In this document: positions 1 through 7,143 of the stretch, piece by piece
How the letters are laid out: every line of letters begins with the position of its first letter
How positions within the stretch are numbered: the stretch's first letter is position 1
Origin: Myxococcales bacterium
Lineage (GTDB): Bacteria; Myxococcota_A; UBA9160; UBA4427
DNA: 56,467 nt
Reading direction: 5' to 3'
NCBI GenBank assembly: GCA_012960035.1
Contig: DUBZ01000143.1
Location: forward strand, 1 to 56,467
Notes under the pieces: model-generated
What the model saw: the letters and a program-made list of their open reading frames with translations, nothing else
What the model was told of the DNA's origin: nothing
Database searches by the model: none
Position numbers and translations under genes: made by a program

Positions 1-311
1 CCGATCGGTGTCTCCGGCCCGCCCTGAGGCGGATTTGCACAATGGATGAAGAGATGCCCCCCGATCTCGCGCTCGCCCACCGGCCCGTCCGAAGCCGCAC
101 CGGGAGAACGACGAAAGTAATGTTCGTCCATCACGCCCGAGGCGATCCCTACTTTGATGAGTTTCGCCGGTAGTTCAAGCGCCTGGTATGCCTCGCGGCT
201 AATCGGCCGGTGCGATTGCCAGACCCTTTTCGTTTCGAGGTCAAGCAGCTCCGCATGGAGTTCTTGGCAATCGACCAACACGTTGTGGGCAAGATGTTCG
301 GGACAAATCAT
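1..311 (-). CDS. Hypothetical protein, N-terminal part (3' end outside window)
   Basis: An open minus-strand frame begins with ATG at 311 and stays open to the window edge (103 codons). It begins MICPEHLAHNVLVDCQELHA. An AGGAG ribosome-binding site lies 7 nt upstream of the ATG, and codon use is GC-rich and coding-like. There is no signal peptide or membrane segment in the visible part, and I recognise no domain. It diverges from the plus-strand redoxin operon, so the two share the 312-584 spacer. Function unknown; that it is a real gene is fairly likely from the RBS and the long open frame. Confidence 0.6.
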   Translation of the reverse strand, partial: MICPEHLAHNVLVDCQELHAELLDLETKRVWQSHRPISREAYQALELPAKLIKVGIASGVMDEHYFRRSPGAASDGPVGEREIGGHLFIHCANPPQGGPETPI

Positions 312-584
312 GGGGAGTCTCCTAGAGAAATTTGCTGTCCGTCTAAGCGATCCGTCGACTACGGTGCACCAGCTTATCGTTTTAGGTTTACTATTCTACA
401 CTTGGGACATGGGACCGAGAACGTCAGCAGCGACCCGGGGAGTGGCTTTGGAGGCCCAACGCAACTGATCGATCGCACGCCGACATGGCCACTGACCCTG
501 CGGAACTTGATGACCTCCTTCGGCGCGCAAAAAAAGAAGGCTTGTTTCGACGCGACCTCGCCGTCGAAGAAGGGAGAAACACAA
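312..584. promoter_or_regulatory. Divergent intergenic region (promoters expected)
   Basis: This 273-bp spacer separates the cut-off minus gene from the plus-strand redoxin gene, so both promoters should lie here. The only promoter-like pair I see on the plus strand is weak: TTATCG at 374-379 and TACACT at 397-402, spaced 17 bp (3/6 and 4/6 matches to sigma-70 consensus). Longer plus frames begin upstream but run through this spacer without coding character. The RBS-like AGAAGGGAG just before 585 supports the later start. Confidence 0.3.
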
Positions 585-1364
585 ATGGACGATGTCATTC
601 TTGGTTGGATGTCGATCGCCGTCATGGCGGCTTCAATTCGACTTTGGATCCGAGCTTTCCAACGCGTGGAGATTCCGGAGAACCGAAGCGGCTTCGTCGC
701 TGCATGGGTCATCGGAGCTGCTCTCGGCGTAGTAGCGCTCATGGGGGAACCGGGTTTGCTCGGGGGCGTCCCGGCGGGCATCGGCGCCGGCGCGTCGGCC
801 TTCTTTCTACTCACCGTTGCGATCGGCAAACAAAAGGTCGCAGCCGGTGTGATCCAAGTAGGCGCCGCGATTCCCCGTTTCAGCGCAATCGACGAACATG
901 GACAAACGTTCGACTCAGAAAGCCTTGCGGGGCATCCGGTGCTCATCAAGTTTTTTCGCGGACACTGGTGACCTTACTGTGTCGCCGAGTTACGGCGATG
1001 GGAAGAACTCCGGCCCGAATTCGACCAACGGGGTGTGGCGATCCTGACGGTCAGTACCGACACCCCGGAAGCGATCGCAAAGGGACACCGCAAGCATCGA
1101 CTCGGAGCCACGATGCTCTCGGATCGAACGCTCGAAGTGACCGACGCCTTCGGCCTGCGCAACACGGGTTTCCACTCAGGTCCGCCTCCGCCGATCGCCC
1201 CGAAGGCCCTGCCCGTCCCAACTTCTTTGCTCGTTGATGCGAGTGGAAAAGTACTGTGGATGGATCAATCCGAAAACTACCAACGAAGGTCGGACCCCGA
1301 CTACGTCGTCGCGGCCCTGCGTAAGCACCTCGACGCACCCGCCGCTGTGACGACCGCATCGTGA
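585..1364 (+). CDS. Membrane-anchored peroxiredoxin/AhpC-TSA-like selenoprotein, in-frame TGA as Sec129
   Basis: The frame is continuous from ATG 585 (RBS AGAAGGGAG 8 nt upstream) to TGA 1362-1364, except for one in-frame TGA at 969-971. The protein would be 259 residues. Three hydrophobic segments (about 5-23, 36-53 and 58-80) anchor it in the membrane, and a thioredoxin-fold domain follows (about 92-250). The active site reads FFRGHW-[TGA]-PYC. The peroxiredoxin-like family normally has WCPYC here, so TGA sits exactly at the redox Cys position and gives a UxxC motif. Downstream sequence stays conserved-looking (ELRRWEELRPEFDQRG, then ILTVSTD, then VPTSLLVDASGKVLW). A SECIS-like hairpin follows the TGA. 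The likely role is reduction of peroxides or disulfides at the membrane. The next gene starts inside this stop codon. Alternatives are a Cys-to-stop pseudogene or a base error; the hairpin argues against both. Confidence 0.85.
969..999 (+). promoter_or_regulatory. UGA(Sec) codon and bacterial SECIS-like stem-loop
   Basis: TGA lies at 969-971. Nine to ten nucleotides later TCGCCG (982-987) pairs perfectly with CGGCGA (993-998) around the five-base loop AGTTA (988-992); a G-U pair 981/999 extends the stem to 7 bp. The second loop base is G at 989, 18 nt after the TGA. As I recall the bacterial consensus, a short stem with a G in the first two loop positions, within roughly 16-37 nt of the UGA, is what SelB needs. 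The hairpin lies inside the coding sequence, as bacterial SECIS elements do. Confidence 0.75.
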
Positions 1365-2047
1365 TGAAGGGACTCATTCGCATCGTCGTTGCCGTCGCAA
1401 TTTTGTTTCTTGTCGCGTTCTGGCAGATGTACTTTTCAAGTCGCCCTCCGCTCACGACCCACCCGGCCACACTTGCGGGGGACGGCAGCACGGTTGACTA
1501 CTGCGATCTCCCGAAGCTCGACGGCAGTGGCAAACAAGCCGCGGATATCCCGAAAGGAAACACACCGGGCTGCGGCTATCGCCACTTCCCGCTGCCAATC
1601 CTTGCGGAATGTACCGAGCCCCTCCCCCCTGGAGCCGCGGACATTCGTGGCCTTTGGCTCGGCGTGGAAGGCGGCCATACGGGCCACGTTGAACGTGTCG
1701 AACAGTGCAGTCGTCGTGTCGTGGTGACCTCTTCGGGCCTCATTCACGACGCCGGCCCGAACAGCACCCTGGGCGAGAACAGCAATGACACGGAGGGCGG
1801 GGTTCTATTCACAATTGGCGAAAAGGAATACTGCCCAAGAACTTCGGCGAGCATGGTCTGGAACAACGGCGTGCTCGACTTTCATGTTTTTGGTTGGGGC
1901 CCGGTGGTCGTCCGGCGCTACCTCGACGGCGACCAGCTCATCTGGGAATATGCCGACGGCAGCATCACGCGGATGAATCGGATCTGCACTCTGCCCGAAG
2001 ACCAAAAGATCCCAACACCCAGAGGGCGGCGTTACTCGTTTTTCTAG
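1364..2047 (+). CDS. Signal-anchored, Cys-containing protein of unknown function
   Basis: ATG at 1364 shares its A with the preceding TGA (TGATG), so translation is probably coupled to the redoxin gene. The 227-residue product begins with a single hydrophobic anchor (about residues 4-20, RIVVAVAILFLVAFW), after which the chain should be periplasmic. It has about six Cys in the exported part, notably at YCDLP, PGCGY, AECTE, EQCSRR, EYCPR and RICTL, and many Gly/Pro/Trp. The region IRGLWLGVEGG and later VWNNGVLDFHVFGWGPVVVRRY suggest a beta-rich fold. I recognise no family. Coupling with a membrane redoxin makes it a plausible disulfide-bonded partner or substrate; that is inference. Confidence 0.75.
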   Translation: MKGLIRIVVAVAILFLVAFWQMYFSSRPPLTTHPATLAGDGSTVDYCDLPKLDGSGKQAADIPKGNTPGCGYRHFPLPILAECTEPLPPGAADIRGLWLGVEGGHTGHVERVEQCSRRVVVTSSGLIHDAGPNSTLGENSNDTEGGVLFTIGEKEYCPRTSASMVWNNGVLDFHVFGWGPVVVRRYLDGDQLIWEYADGSITRMNRICTLPEDQKIPTPRGRRYSFF

Positions 2048-2136
2048 TCGCTTGCAATTGCGACAGCTGTCGAAACGATCCCAATCGCGGCCTCCTCTCC
2101 ACGAAGAACCCGCACTGCAACAAGGACAAAAAACCG

Positions 2137-3177
2137 ATGTACCTCGGAACGTACAATCTCATTGGTTCTGAACTCAGCATGTTCACCCGCAAGCTGGAAG
2201 CGCAGCTGCGCTATCAAAACATTCCCCATCGGTGGAAGTTCAAATCGACGGACATCGGCGCAGAGCTCGAGAAGCGAGCGGGCACGCGTTTCATCCCGCT
2301 GCTCGAAACACCCGACGGCTGGCTCATCCACGATACGATCTCGATCGGCCCCATGTTGAGTGAACGCTTCGACGAAGCACCGGTGCTACCAAGCACCCCC
2401 GTACAACGCGCGGCCTGCTTCATACTTGAGGACTCCCTCAACCACTGGTTCCCGCGACACGCCCTGCACTCTCGTTGGATCGACCTCGACAACGCCATCG
2501 ACGCGGGCAAAGGTTTCGGCGCCAACATGCTTCTCAGCAAGAGTGTCGATGACGAGCTGACCGACGAAGAAGCCGCAAAGGTGGCGGGCATGGGCAAGAT
2601 GATGCGCGATTCGTTCGGCCTCGGCGCGTGCGACGTACAAGGCGCAGGTGCCGACAAGGCCGAAGAGGTGCAGAGCGACTTCGACACCATGATGGGTCTC
2701 TTCAAGCAACACTTTGCCACGCATGACTTTCTATTGGGCGATCGCGCCTGCATCGCAGATTTCGCCCTCGTCGGTCCATCCAAGGCTCACTACCTCCAAG
2801 ATCCGTTGCCACTGTCGTGGCTAAAAGAAAAAGACAACGACGCGATGCTCGACGCACACGTGAAGCGCGTGTATGACGACGACGAAGCCGGAAAGACGTA
2901 TTTGCCCGACGATCGAATCCCGGACACGCTGATCCCCATCCTCGAGCACGCCAAGAGCAACTATCAGCCATTCGCCAAGGCGAGCATCCAAGCCGCCATG
3001 CGCGGAGAGAAGACCTTCAACCTCGACCTCGGGCACGGCGAATTCACCGCGCGCTCGATGAAGCGACTCGACAAGGCGCGACTGCACGTCCGGGATGAGT
3101 TGCAGGGCCTGGCCTTGGGCGGTTCCGTACTCGAAGAGTTGGGCGTACTGGCGCTGTACGAGGAAGAGCAGCTCTAA
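2137..3177 (+). CDS. Glutathione S-transferase family protein
   Basis: The product has 346 residues, starting at ATG 2137 with AAGGA about 10 nt upstream. The N-terminal half is a thioredoxin-like GST domain (residues about 1-80: LSMFTRKLEAQLRYQNIP, then RFIPLLETPDGWLIHDT with the usual cis-Pro loop). The helical C-terminal domain shows the family signature around FLLGDRACIADFALVGPSKA. It is longer than a usual 200-230-residue GST because of an extra helical C-terminal part. It should conjugate or isomerise an electrophile with glutathione in the cytoplasm. It lies 89 bp after the Cys-rich protein gene, on the same strand, and probably belongs to the same redox/detoxification operon. A longer in-frame frame exists upstream of 2137 but overlaps the preceding gene and lacks an RBS. 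Confidence 0.85.
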   Translation: MYLGTYNLIGSELSMFTRKLEAQLRYQNIPHRWKFKSTDIGAELEKRAGTRFIPLLETPDGWLIHDTISIGPMLSERFDEAPVLPSTPVQRAACFILEDSLNHWFPRHALHSRWIDLDNAIDAGKGFGANMLLSKSVDDELTDEEAAKVAGMGKMMRDSFGLGACDVQGAGADKAEEVQSDFDTMMGLFKQHFATHDFLLGDRACIADFALVGPSKAHYLQDPLPLSWLKEKDNDAMLDAHVKRVYDDDEAGKTYLPDDRIPDTLIPILEHAKSNYQPFAKASIQAAMRGEKTFNLDLGHGEFTARSMKRLDKARLHVRDELQGLALGGSVLEELGVLALYEEEQL

Positions 3178-3256
3178 GTACTTGCGAACTCGAAGAACCA
3201 ACAGGACCGGCTACTTCCCCAAGTTCCAGATGAACCCTACTTCCTCAGACAAGTCA

Positions 3257-4987
3257 TCACTGACGTGCCGCGCGGTGCTCCTTCAATGCGACAGGCGAGA
3301 AGTTCAACCAACCATCGCCAAACAACTCGCTCTCCGGCGCGGGCTTCTTGCGCAGTGCGTCGTCGACGACCAGCACGGATTGCACGCCTGCCGCAGTCGC
3401 CTTTGCGAGCAACGCCTTCCTTCGCTTGGGAGGCGCAAAGAAGACCGGCTTCTCGAAGAAACTTGCCGACAAGTCCACGGGAATAAACCACGTGTCGCTG
3501 ATGATGATTTCGGAATCACTCTCCTGCACGCGCGCGTTAAGTGCCTGACTGAACGCCTTGCGATCGTGAAGCATCACGAGTGAGTAGGCCTGAAGCCCTG
3601 CCGACAAAACAAACACCGCCAAAACCCCGGCGCTGAGCAAGCGACGCTCGCCGAAGCGTTCCCACCACCCGACCGCGCAGACGCTCGCGACGACGGCGAG
3701 CACCGGATAAATGACGAGTAAAAACCGACAGCCCCAGTGAATGCCTTGGGAATTCACTCCGGGAATCAATGCGGTGTAGAGCACGGCATATAGGAAGCAG
3801 ATCGCGAGCAGTGTCGTGTGCGCCCGGCGCGCCTCAGTCGTGGCGTTGGGAGCCGGAGCCACGAACGCGAGAACCATGAAGGGCGCGGCCGAGAAGAGAC
3901 CGTTGGCTTGCATCAAGCGATTCATCGGGTGCGGTGAACTGAGCTGACTCCACAGATACAAGCCGCCCGCGATGCATGCCGCCATCGCAAAGAACGGAAT
4001 TCCCAAGCGCTGTGCCTCAGCACGCACGCGGTGCCCACCGAACAATGCCGCGACAAAGGGCAGCGCGAGCGCAAACGACCACATCGGGTCCGTATGAAGA
4101 TTGAGCAGAAGGCGTGATGCGACATCCACGCGTTCCGAGACGTAGTGCATCAGCGAGGTATCGCCCCACGGTTGTGTCGTGAGATGGAGACCGAGCGGAT
4201 TCCCAAGCACCAAGGCGTGAAAAATCCACAAGGGCAACAGCGTGACGAACGCGCCCGCAGCGAGAAGCGCAACGTCTCCTACATGTCGTCGCGCGTTCCA
4301 AGCCGTCAGGCTGAGTACGACCGCAGCAAACAGATATCCCTCGGTGCGGAAGTAAATCGGCGCGGCCGTCATGGCACCCGCGAGCGCTGCGAACCTGCGA
4401 TCGCCGGAACGTTCGTAATGAAGAACGCACCAAAGGCTCCAGCACGAAAAGCCAACGGCGGGTGCGTGTTCCCAAAATGCGAGCGCGTAGAACCACACCG
4501 GCGTCCCGAACGCGACCGAAAGCACGGCCCACGTCCCCGCGCGGCTGGCGCTTGCCGTGCCTTCGGCGAGCATCACCGCAATACGCCACACCGCGGGCAA
4601 GCCCAACAAAATCCCGAGCAATGGAATCACCAGGATCCCTCGAGCCCCCAACAACTGATAAAACGGAGCCGAGAGCGCCGGAAAGACCGGCGAGTATGCG
4701 GAATAAAGCTCGCCGTCCCGCATCGCAAAGAAACCGCGGGTGATCGGGCCAAAGGCCTGTTCGGGATCGATCGCGCGACCAGGCCAGTCGAGCGCGATCT
4801 CGCCGTGTTCGACGATCGAGCGGAGTTGGATGAACTTGAGCGCGGTGTCGTTGATCCAGAACCCGCGCTCTGGCATCCAAAGCGCGCTCGCGAGATAGAC
4901 GACCAAAACGCCGAGCCCCACGCCGATCGCGCGTGTGCGCAAGTGGCGCGCGTCTTCCGTCTTGAGGGTCGTCGCTTGCGAATTCAA
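3257..4987 (-). CDS. Polytopic GT-C-like membrane glycosyltransferase
   Basis: This 576-residue protein has about ten to twelve hydrophobic segments. The first (about 20-38) is followed by a periplasmic loop of the GT-C kind: an acidic FWINDTALKF, then EHGEIALDWPGRAIDPEQAFGP, then ELYSAYSPVFPALSAPFYQL. This matches the layout of PMT/ArnT/GT39-like enzymes that use polyprenyl-phosphate sugars, although I cannot name the acceptor. A soluble tail of about 80 residues ends the chain. The start is TTG at 4987; starting at a later ATG would remove the first membrane segment. It converges with the GST gene (79-bp gap without an obvious terminator). Confidence 0.7.
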   Translation of the reverse strand: MNSQATTLKTEDARHLRTRAIGVGLGVLVVYLASALWMPERGFWINDTALKFIQLRSIVEHGEIALDWPGRAIDPEQAFGPITRGFFAMRDGELYSAYSPVFPALSAPFYQLLGARGILVIPLLGILLGLPAVWRIAVMLAEGTASASRAGTWAVLSVAFGTPVWFYALAFWEHAPAVGFSCWSLWCVLHYERSGDRRFAALAGAMTAAPIYFRTEGYLFAAVVLSLTAWNARRHVGDVALLAAGAFVTLLPLWIFHALVLGNPLGLHLTTQPWGDTSLMHYVSERVDVASRLLLNLHTDPMWSFALALPFVAALFGGHRVRAEAQRLGIPFFAMAACIAGGLYLWSQLSSPHPMNRLMQANGLFSAAPFMVLAFVAPAPNATTEARRAHTTLLAICFLYAVLYTALIPGVNSQGIHWGCRFLLVIYPVLAVVASVCAVGWWERFGERRLLSAGVLAVFVLSAGLQAYSLVMLHDRKAFSQALNARVQESDSEIIISDTWFIPVDLSASFFEKPVFFAPPKRRKALLAKATAAGVQSVLVVDDALRKKPAPESELFGDGWLNFSPVALKEHRAARQ

Positions 4988-5141
4988 TGGAACGCTGCCC
5001 CTGTGCTCCGGTCCATCGGCGCGATGAGAATCAACGTCGGGAATCTACGGATCCCGACCGAAGACCGGAGGATAGGAAATTAATTCGGCATGTTCGTCGC
5101 GAGGCCAATCAAACGAGCGGAAGCCGCGCAGATCAGACTAT

Positions 5142-6077
5142 TCAGCTGTGCGCCTTGTTCCAGCCGTCTACGATGACCTGCATGTCCTGCGGAGCAAAGA
5201 AGACTTCGGGCTGCTGCTTTTGCCCCCAAACCGACCATGATTCCGCAGGGTTCCAATCGGTCCCAATCTCCCAGGCTTCGTCGTCAATGATCTGATCCAT
5301 GTCGGCGAAGTATTCAAAGAAGGTTCCGCTCGGGTCGAGCATGTACCAGAAGATGTTGCCGCCGATCTGATGGCGACCGGGCCCAGCCACTTGTCGTTCG
5401 TCGCCGTGTTCGGTGAGATAAACCGTTGCCGCGCGCATGACCGCGTCGAAGTCGTCATGCTCGACGGCATAGTGGTTCAAATAGGGAACTTGCCCGGGTG
5501 TCACGAGCAAGTTGTGATGGTCTGGCGAGCAACGCAGGAAGGTGGCAAGGCCACCCCCGAGAGAGTCGGACACGCGGTAGCCCAGCCCTTCCGTCATGAG
5601 CTGGGTCGTTTCGAGGGGCTTGGGCGAACCGACGACGATGTGTCCGAGGCGCCGAGGGGGTCGCGGTGTGGGCTCGGTGATCACTTCGGCGCGCTTTCCA
5701 ACGCGACCGCGTACTCCAGGAGAATTTTGCGTTCGCTTGGGTTGTTCGGGCTGCACGTAGGCCGGCGCCGGCTCGATGATGAACTCCCACTCGTTGTGCG
5801 GGTCGACCAGCTGCAGCCGACCCCCTCCCTTTTGATACTTGACGCCCAGACCCTCGAGGCGCTTCGCAGTGGCGTCGAGGTCGGCTTCATCTTCACAACC
5901 GAGCCGCACTTTCCGTAGCTGGCGATACGGGGCTTCGACGATCCGGATCTGCCCCGGCTGATCGGCCGCGCCCCACAAGCCGTCACCTCCGACGAACCCA
6001 ATCTCTTGATAAAATGCGTCGAGGGTTGCCGGATCGGCGACCCCGATTTCAACATCGAGCATGCGATGCAGAGCCAT
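5142..6077 (-). CDS. Two-domain VOC protein, type I extradiol ring-cleavage dioxygenase-like
   Basis: The 311-residue product starts at ATG 6077, preceded by a strong AAGGAG 5 nt away; a longer frame to 6119 lacks such a site. It has two vicinal-oxygen-chelate modules: about 1-105 (ML-DVEIGVADPATLDAFY) and about 142-270. The second module holds the likely Fe(II) facial triad: His146 (RRLGHIVVG), His202 (YLNHYAVEHDD) and Glu255 (GTFFEYFADMD). This is the arrangement of BphC/HsaC-type enzymes that cleave catechols next to the diol. The actual substrate is not readable from sequence. It is the most downstream gene of the minus-strand acyl-CoA set and is separated from it by a 280-bp region with a dyad and a TetR fragment. 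Confidence 0.8.
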   Translation of the reverse strand: MALHRMLDVEIGVADPATLDAFYQEIGFVGGDGLWGAADQPGQIRIVEAPYRQLRKVRLGCEDEADLDATAKRLEGLGVKYQKGGGRLQLVDPHNEWEFIIEPAPAYVQPEQPKRTQNSPGVRGRVGKRAEVITEPTPRPPRRLGHIVVGSPKPLETTQLMTEGLGYRVSDSLGGGLATFLRCSPDHHNLLVTPGQVPYLNHYAVEHDDFDAVMRAATVYLTEHGDERQVAGPGRHQIGGNIFWYMLDPSGTFFEYFADMDQIIDDEAWEIGTDWNPAESWSVWGQKQQPEVFFAPQDMQVIVDGWNKAHS

Positions 6078-6183
6078 GAAATCTCCTTGGGATGAGCGTC
6101 GAAGTCCGGAGCGAGTCACTCGGCTACGACTGTAAGTCGGCTTGGCGCGATTGCAGGATATTAATCAACAGCAAAGCTTTTCC

Positions 6184-6197
6184 TAGTCAGTTGACTA
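6184..6197. promoter_or_regulatory. Candidate TetR-type operator dyad
   Basis: TAGTCA-GT-TGACTA is a perfect inverted repeat with a 2-bp centre. It lies 107 bp upstream of the dioxygenase start and 36 bp upstream of a TetR-like broken start on the plus strand, the usual place for an autoregulated TetR-family operator. No protein for it remains intact next to it, so binding is inference. Confidence 0.45.
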
Positions 6198-6232
6198 CGC
6201 TTTTCATTCGGCAACCCAACGCGGCACGCATC

Positions 6233-6371
6233 ATGACCAAGCCGCGCGCTGCAAACACACGGGAGCGAAGAGGTTCGCGCCGCTCTCATCGAAGAAGCCG
6301 CCAAGATGCTCGGGGAGCGCGGCCCTCTCGTCTATTGGCGATGCAACTCTCCCGGGCTCATCGCCCTTTGA
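6233..6371 (+). pseudogene. Frameshifted, truncated TetR-family regulator start
   Basis: ATG 6233 opens MTKPRAANTRERR, typical of the basic N-terminus of TetR proteins. From 6270 a different frame continues with EEVRAALIEEAAKMLGERGP, which looks like TetR helix 1. That frame then leaves the pattern and stops at 6369-6371, so the DNA-binding helix-turn-helix and ligand domain are missing. The end overlaps the 3' end of the convergent enoyl-CoA hydratase gene. It is best read as a regulator destroyed by a deletion plus a frameshift. The short length makes chance resemblance possible. Confidence 0.4.
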
Positions 6372-7143
6372 AGTCCGGCTCGCGACGTTCGCTCATTGCC
6401 TTTGTTCCCTCGCGCCAGTCTTCTGTCTTTTGCAGCCGGTCCTGTTCCGCCTTTTCCCGGTCGGTTGCGCGGCGAATATCCTGCGCAAGGTCACCGCGCA
6501 GCGTCTCGCGAATCGAACGCACGGCGAGCGGTGCGGAGATCGCGATCTCTCGAGCGAGGCTGCGAGCTTCGTCGCGCAGCCTGTCGGCCGGGACCAACCG
6601 ATCGCAGAGTCCGAGCTTCTGGGCCTCATCTCCCTTGATGCGACGACCTGTATATAGAAGCTCCATCGCGGCTTGTTGACCGACTAGGCGCGGAAGTGTC
6701 ACCGAAAGTCCGAAGCCATGGTGAAAGCCCAGCCGAGCGAAATTCGCGCTGAAGCGAGACTCCGGTGTTGCGATACGAAAGTCTGGCATGAGTGCGAGTC
6801 CAAAGCCCCCGCCGATCGCCGCGCCTTGGATCGCGGCCACGACGGGAAGCCGAGTTTCGAACAGGCGCACGGCATCGTCGTACAGGTGACGCCCCGAGTC
6901 GTCCGTGAGCGGTTCGCGGTTCGCAAAGTTTGCCCCGGCACAGAAGTGCTTCCCCTCCGAGGCGAGCACGATCGCACGGCAACCCCCCGCATCGAGCGCA
7001 TCAATGGCATCGCAGAGGCTGCCGATGAGGGCGCGGTCGAAGAAGTTGTTGGGCGCCCTCCGAATCTCGACGAGCGCAACGTGGTCGTCACCGAGCTGCG
7101 CGTGCACATCGCCATAGGTTCCGAATTCTTTCCCCTCACTCAT
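6358..7143 (-). CDS. Enoyl-CoA hydratase/isomerase (crotonase) family protein
   Basis: The product has 261 residues. Crotonase-fold landmarks are clear: an IVLASEGKHFCAGANF strand-loop that forms the oxyanion hole with the later IQGAAIGGGFGLALMPDF, followed by the helical C-terminal trimerisation part. In the usual catalytic segment it reads FSANFARLGFHHGFG; by my alignment to classical hydratases the first catalytic Glu is not present, so it may be an isomerase, hydrolase or lyase variant. ATG 7143 overlaps the upstream stop by 4 nt (ATGA), so it is coupled to the acyl-CoA dehydrogenase gene. It probably acts in the same CoA-thioester degradation route. Confidence 0.85.
   Translation of the reverse strand: MSEGKEFGTYGDVHAQLGDDHVALVEIRRAPNNFFDRALIGSLCDAIDALDAGGCRAIVLASEGKHFCAGANFANREPLTDDSGRHLYDDAVRLFETRLPVVAAIQGAAIGGGFGLALMPDFRIATPESRFSANFARLGFHHGFGLSVTLPRLVGQQAAMELLYTGRRIKGDEAQKLGLCDRLVPADRLRDEARSLAREIAISAPLAVRSIRETLRGDLAQDIRRATDREKAEQDRLQKTEDWREGTKAMSERREPDFKGR

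Noticed and set aside
210..971. 253-codon plus frame ending at 971 as a complete gene
   Set aside because: The stop is the probable Sec codon, and the part before 585 lacks an RBS and coding character; the gene is better read as 585-1364.
4145..5083. 312-codon plus frame opposite the GT-C gene
   Set aside because: Arg/Lys/Glu-rich mirror frame of a membrane protein gene; hydrophobic pattern is clear on the minus strand.
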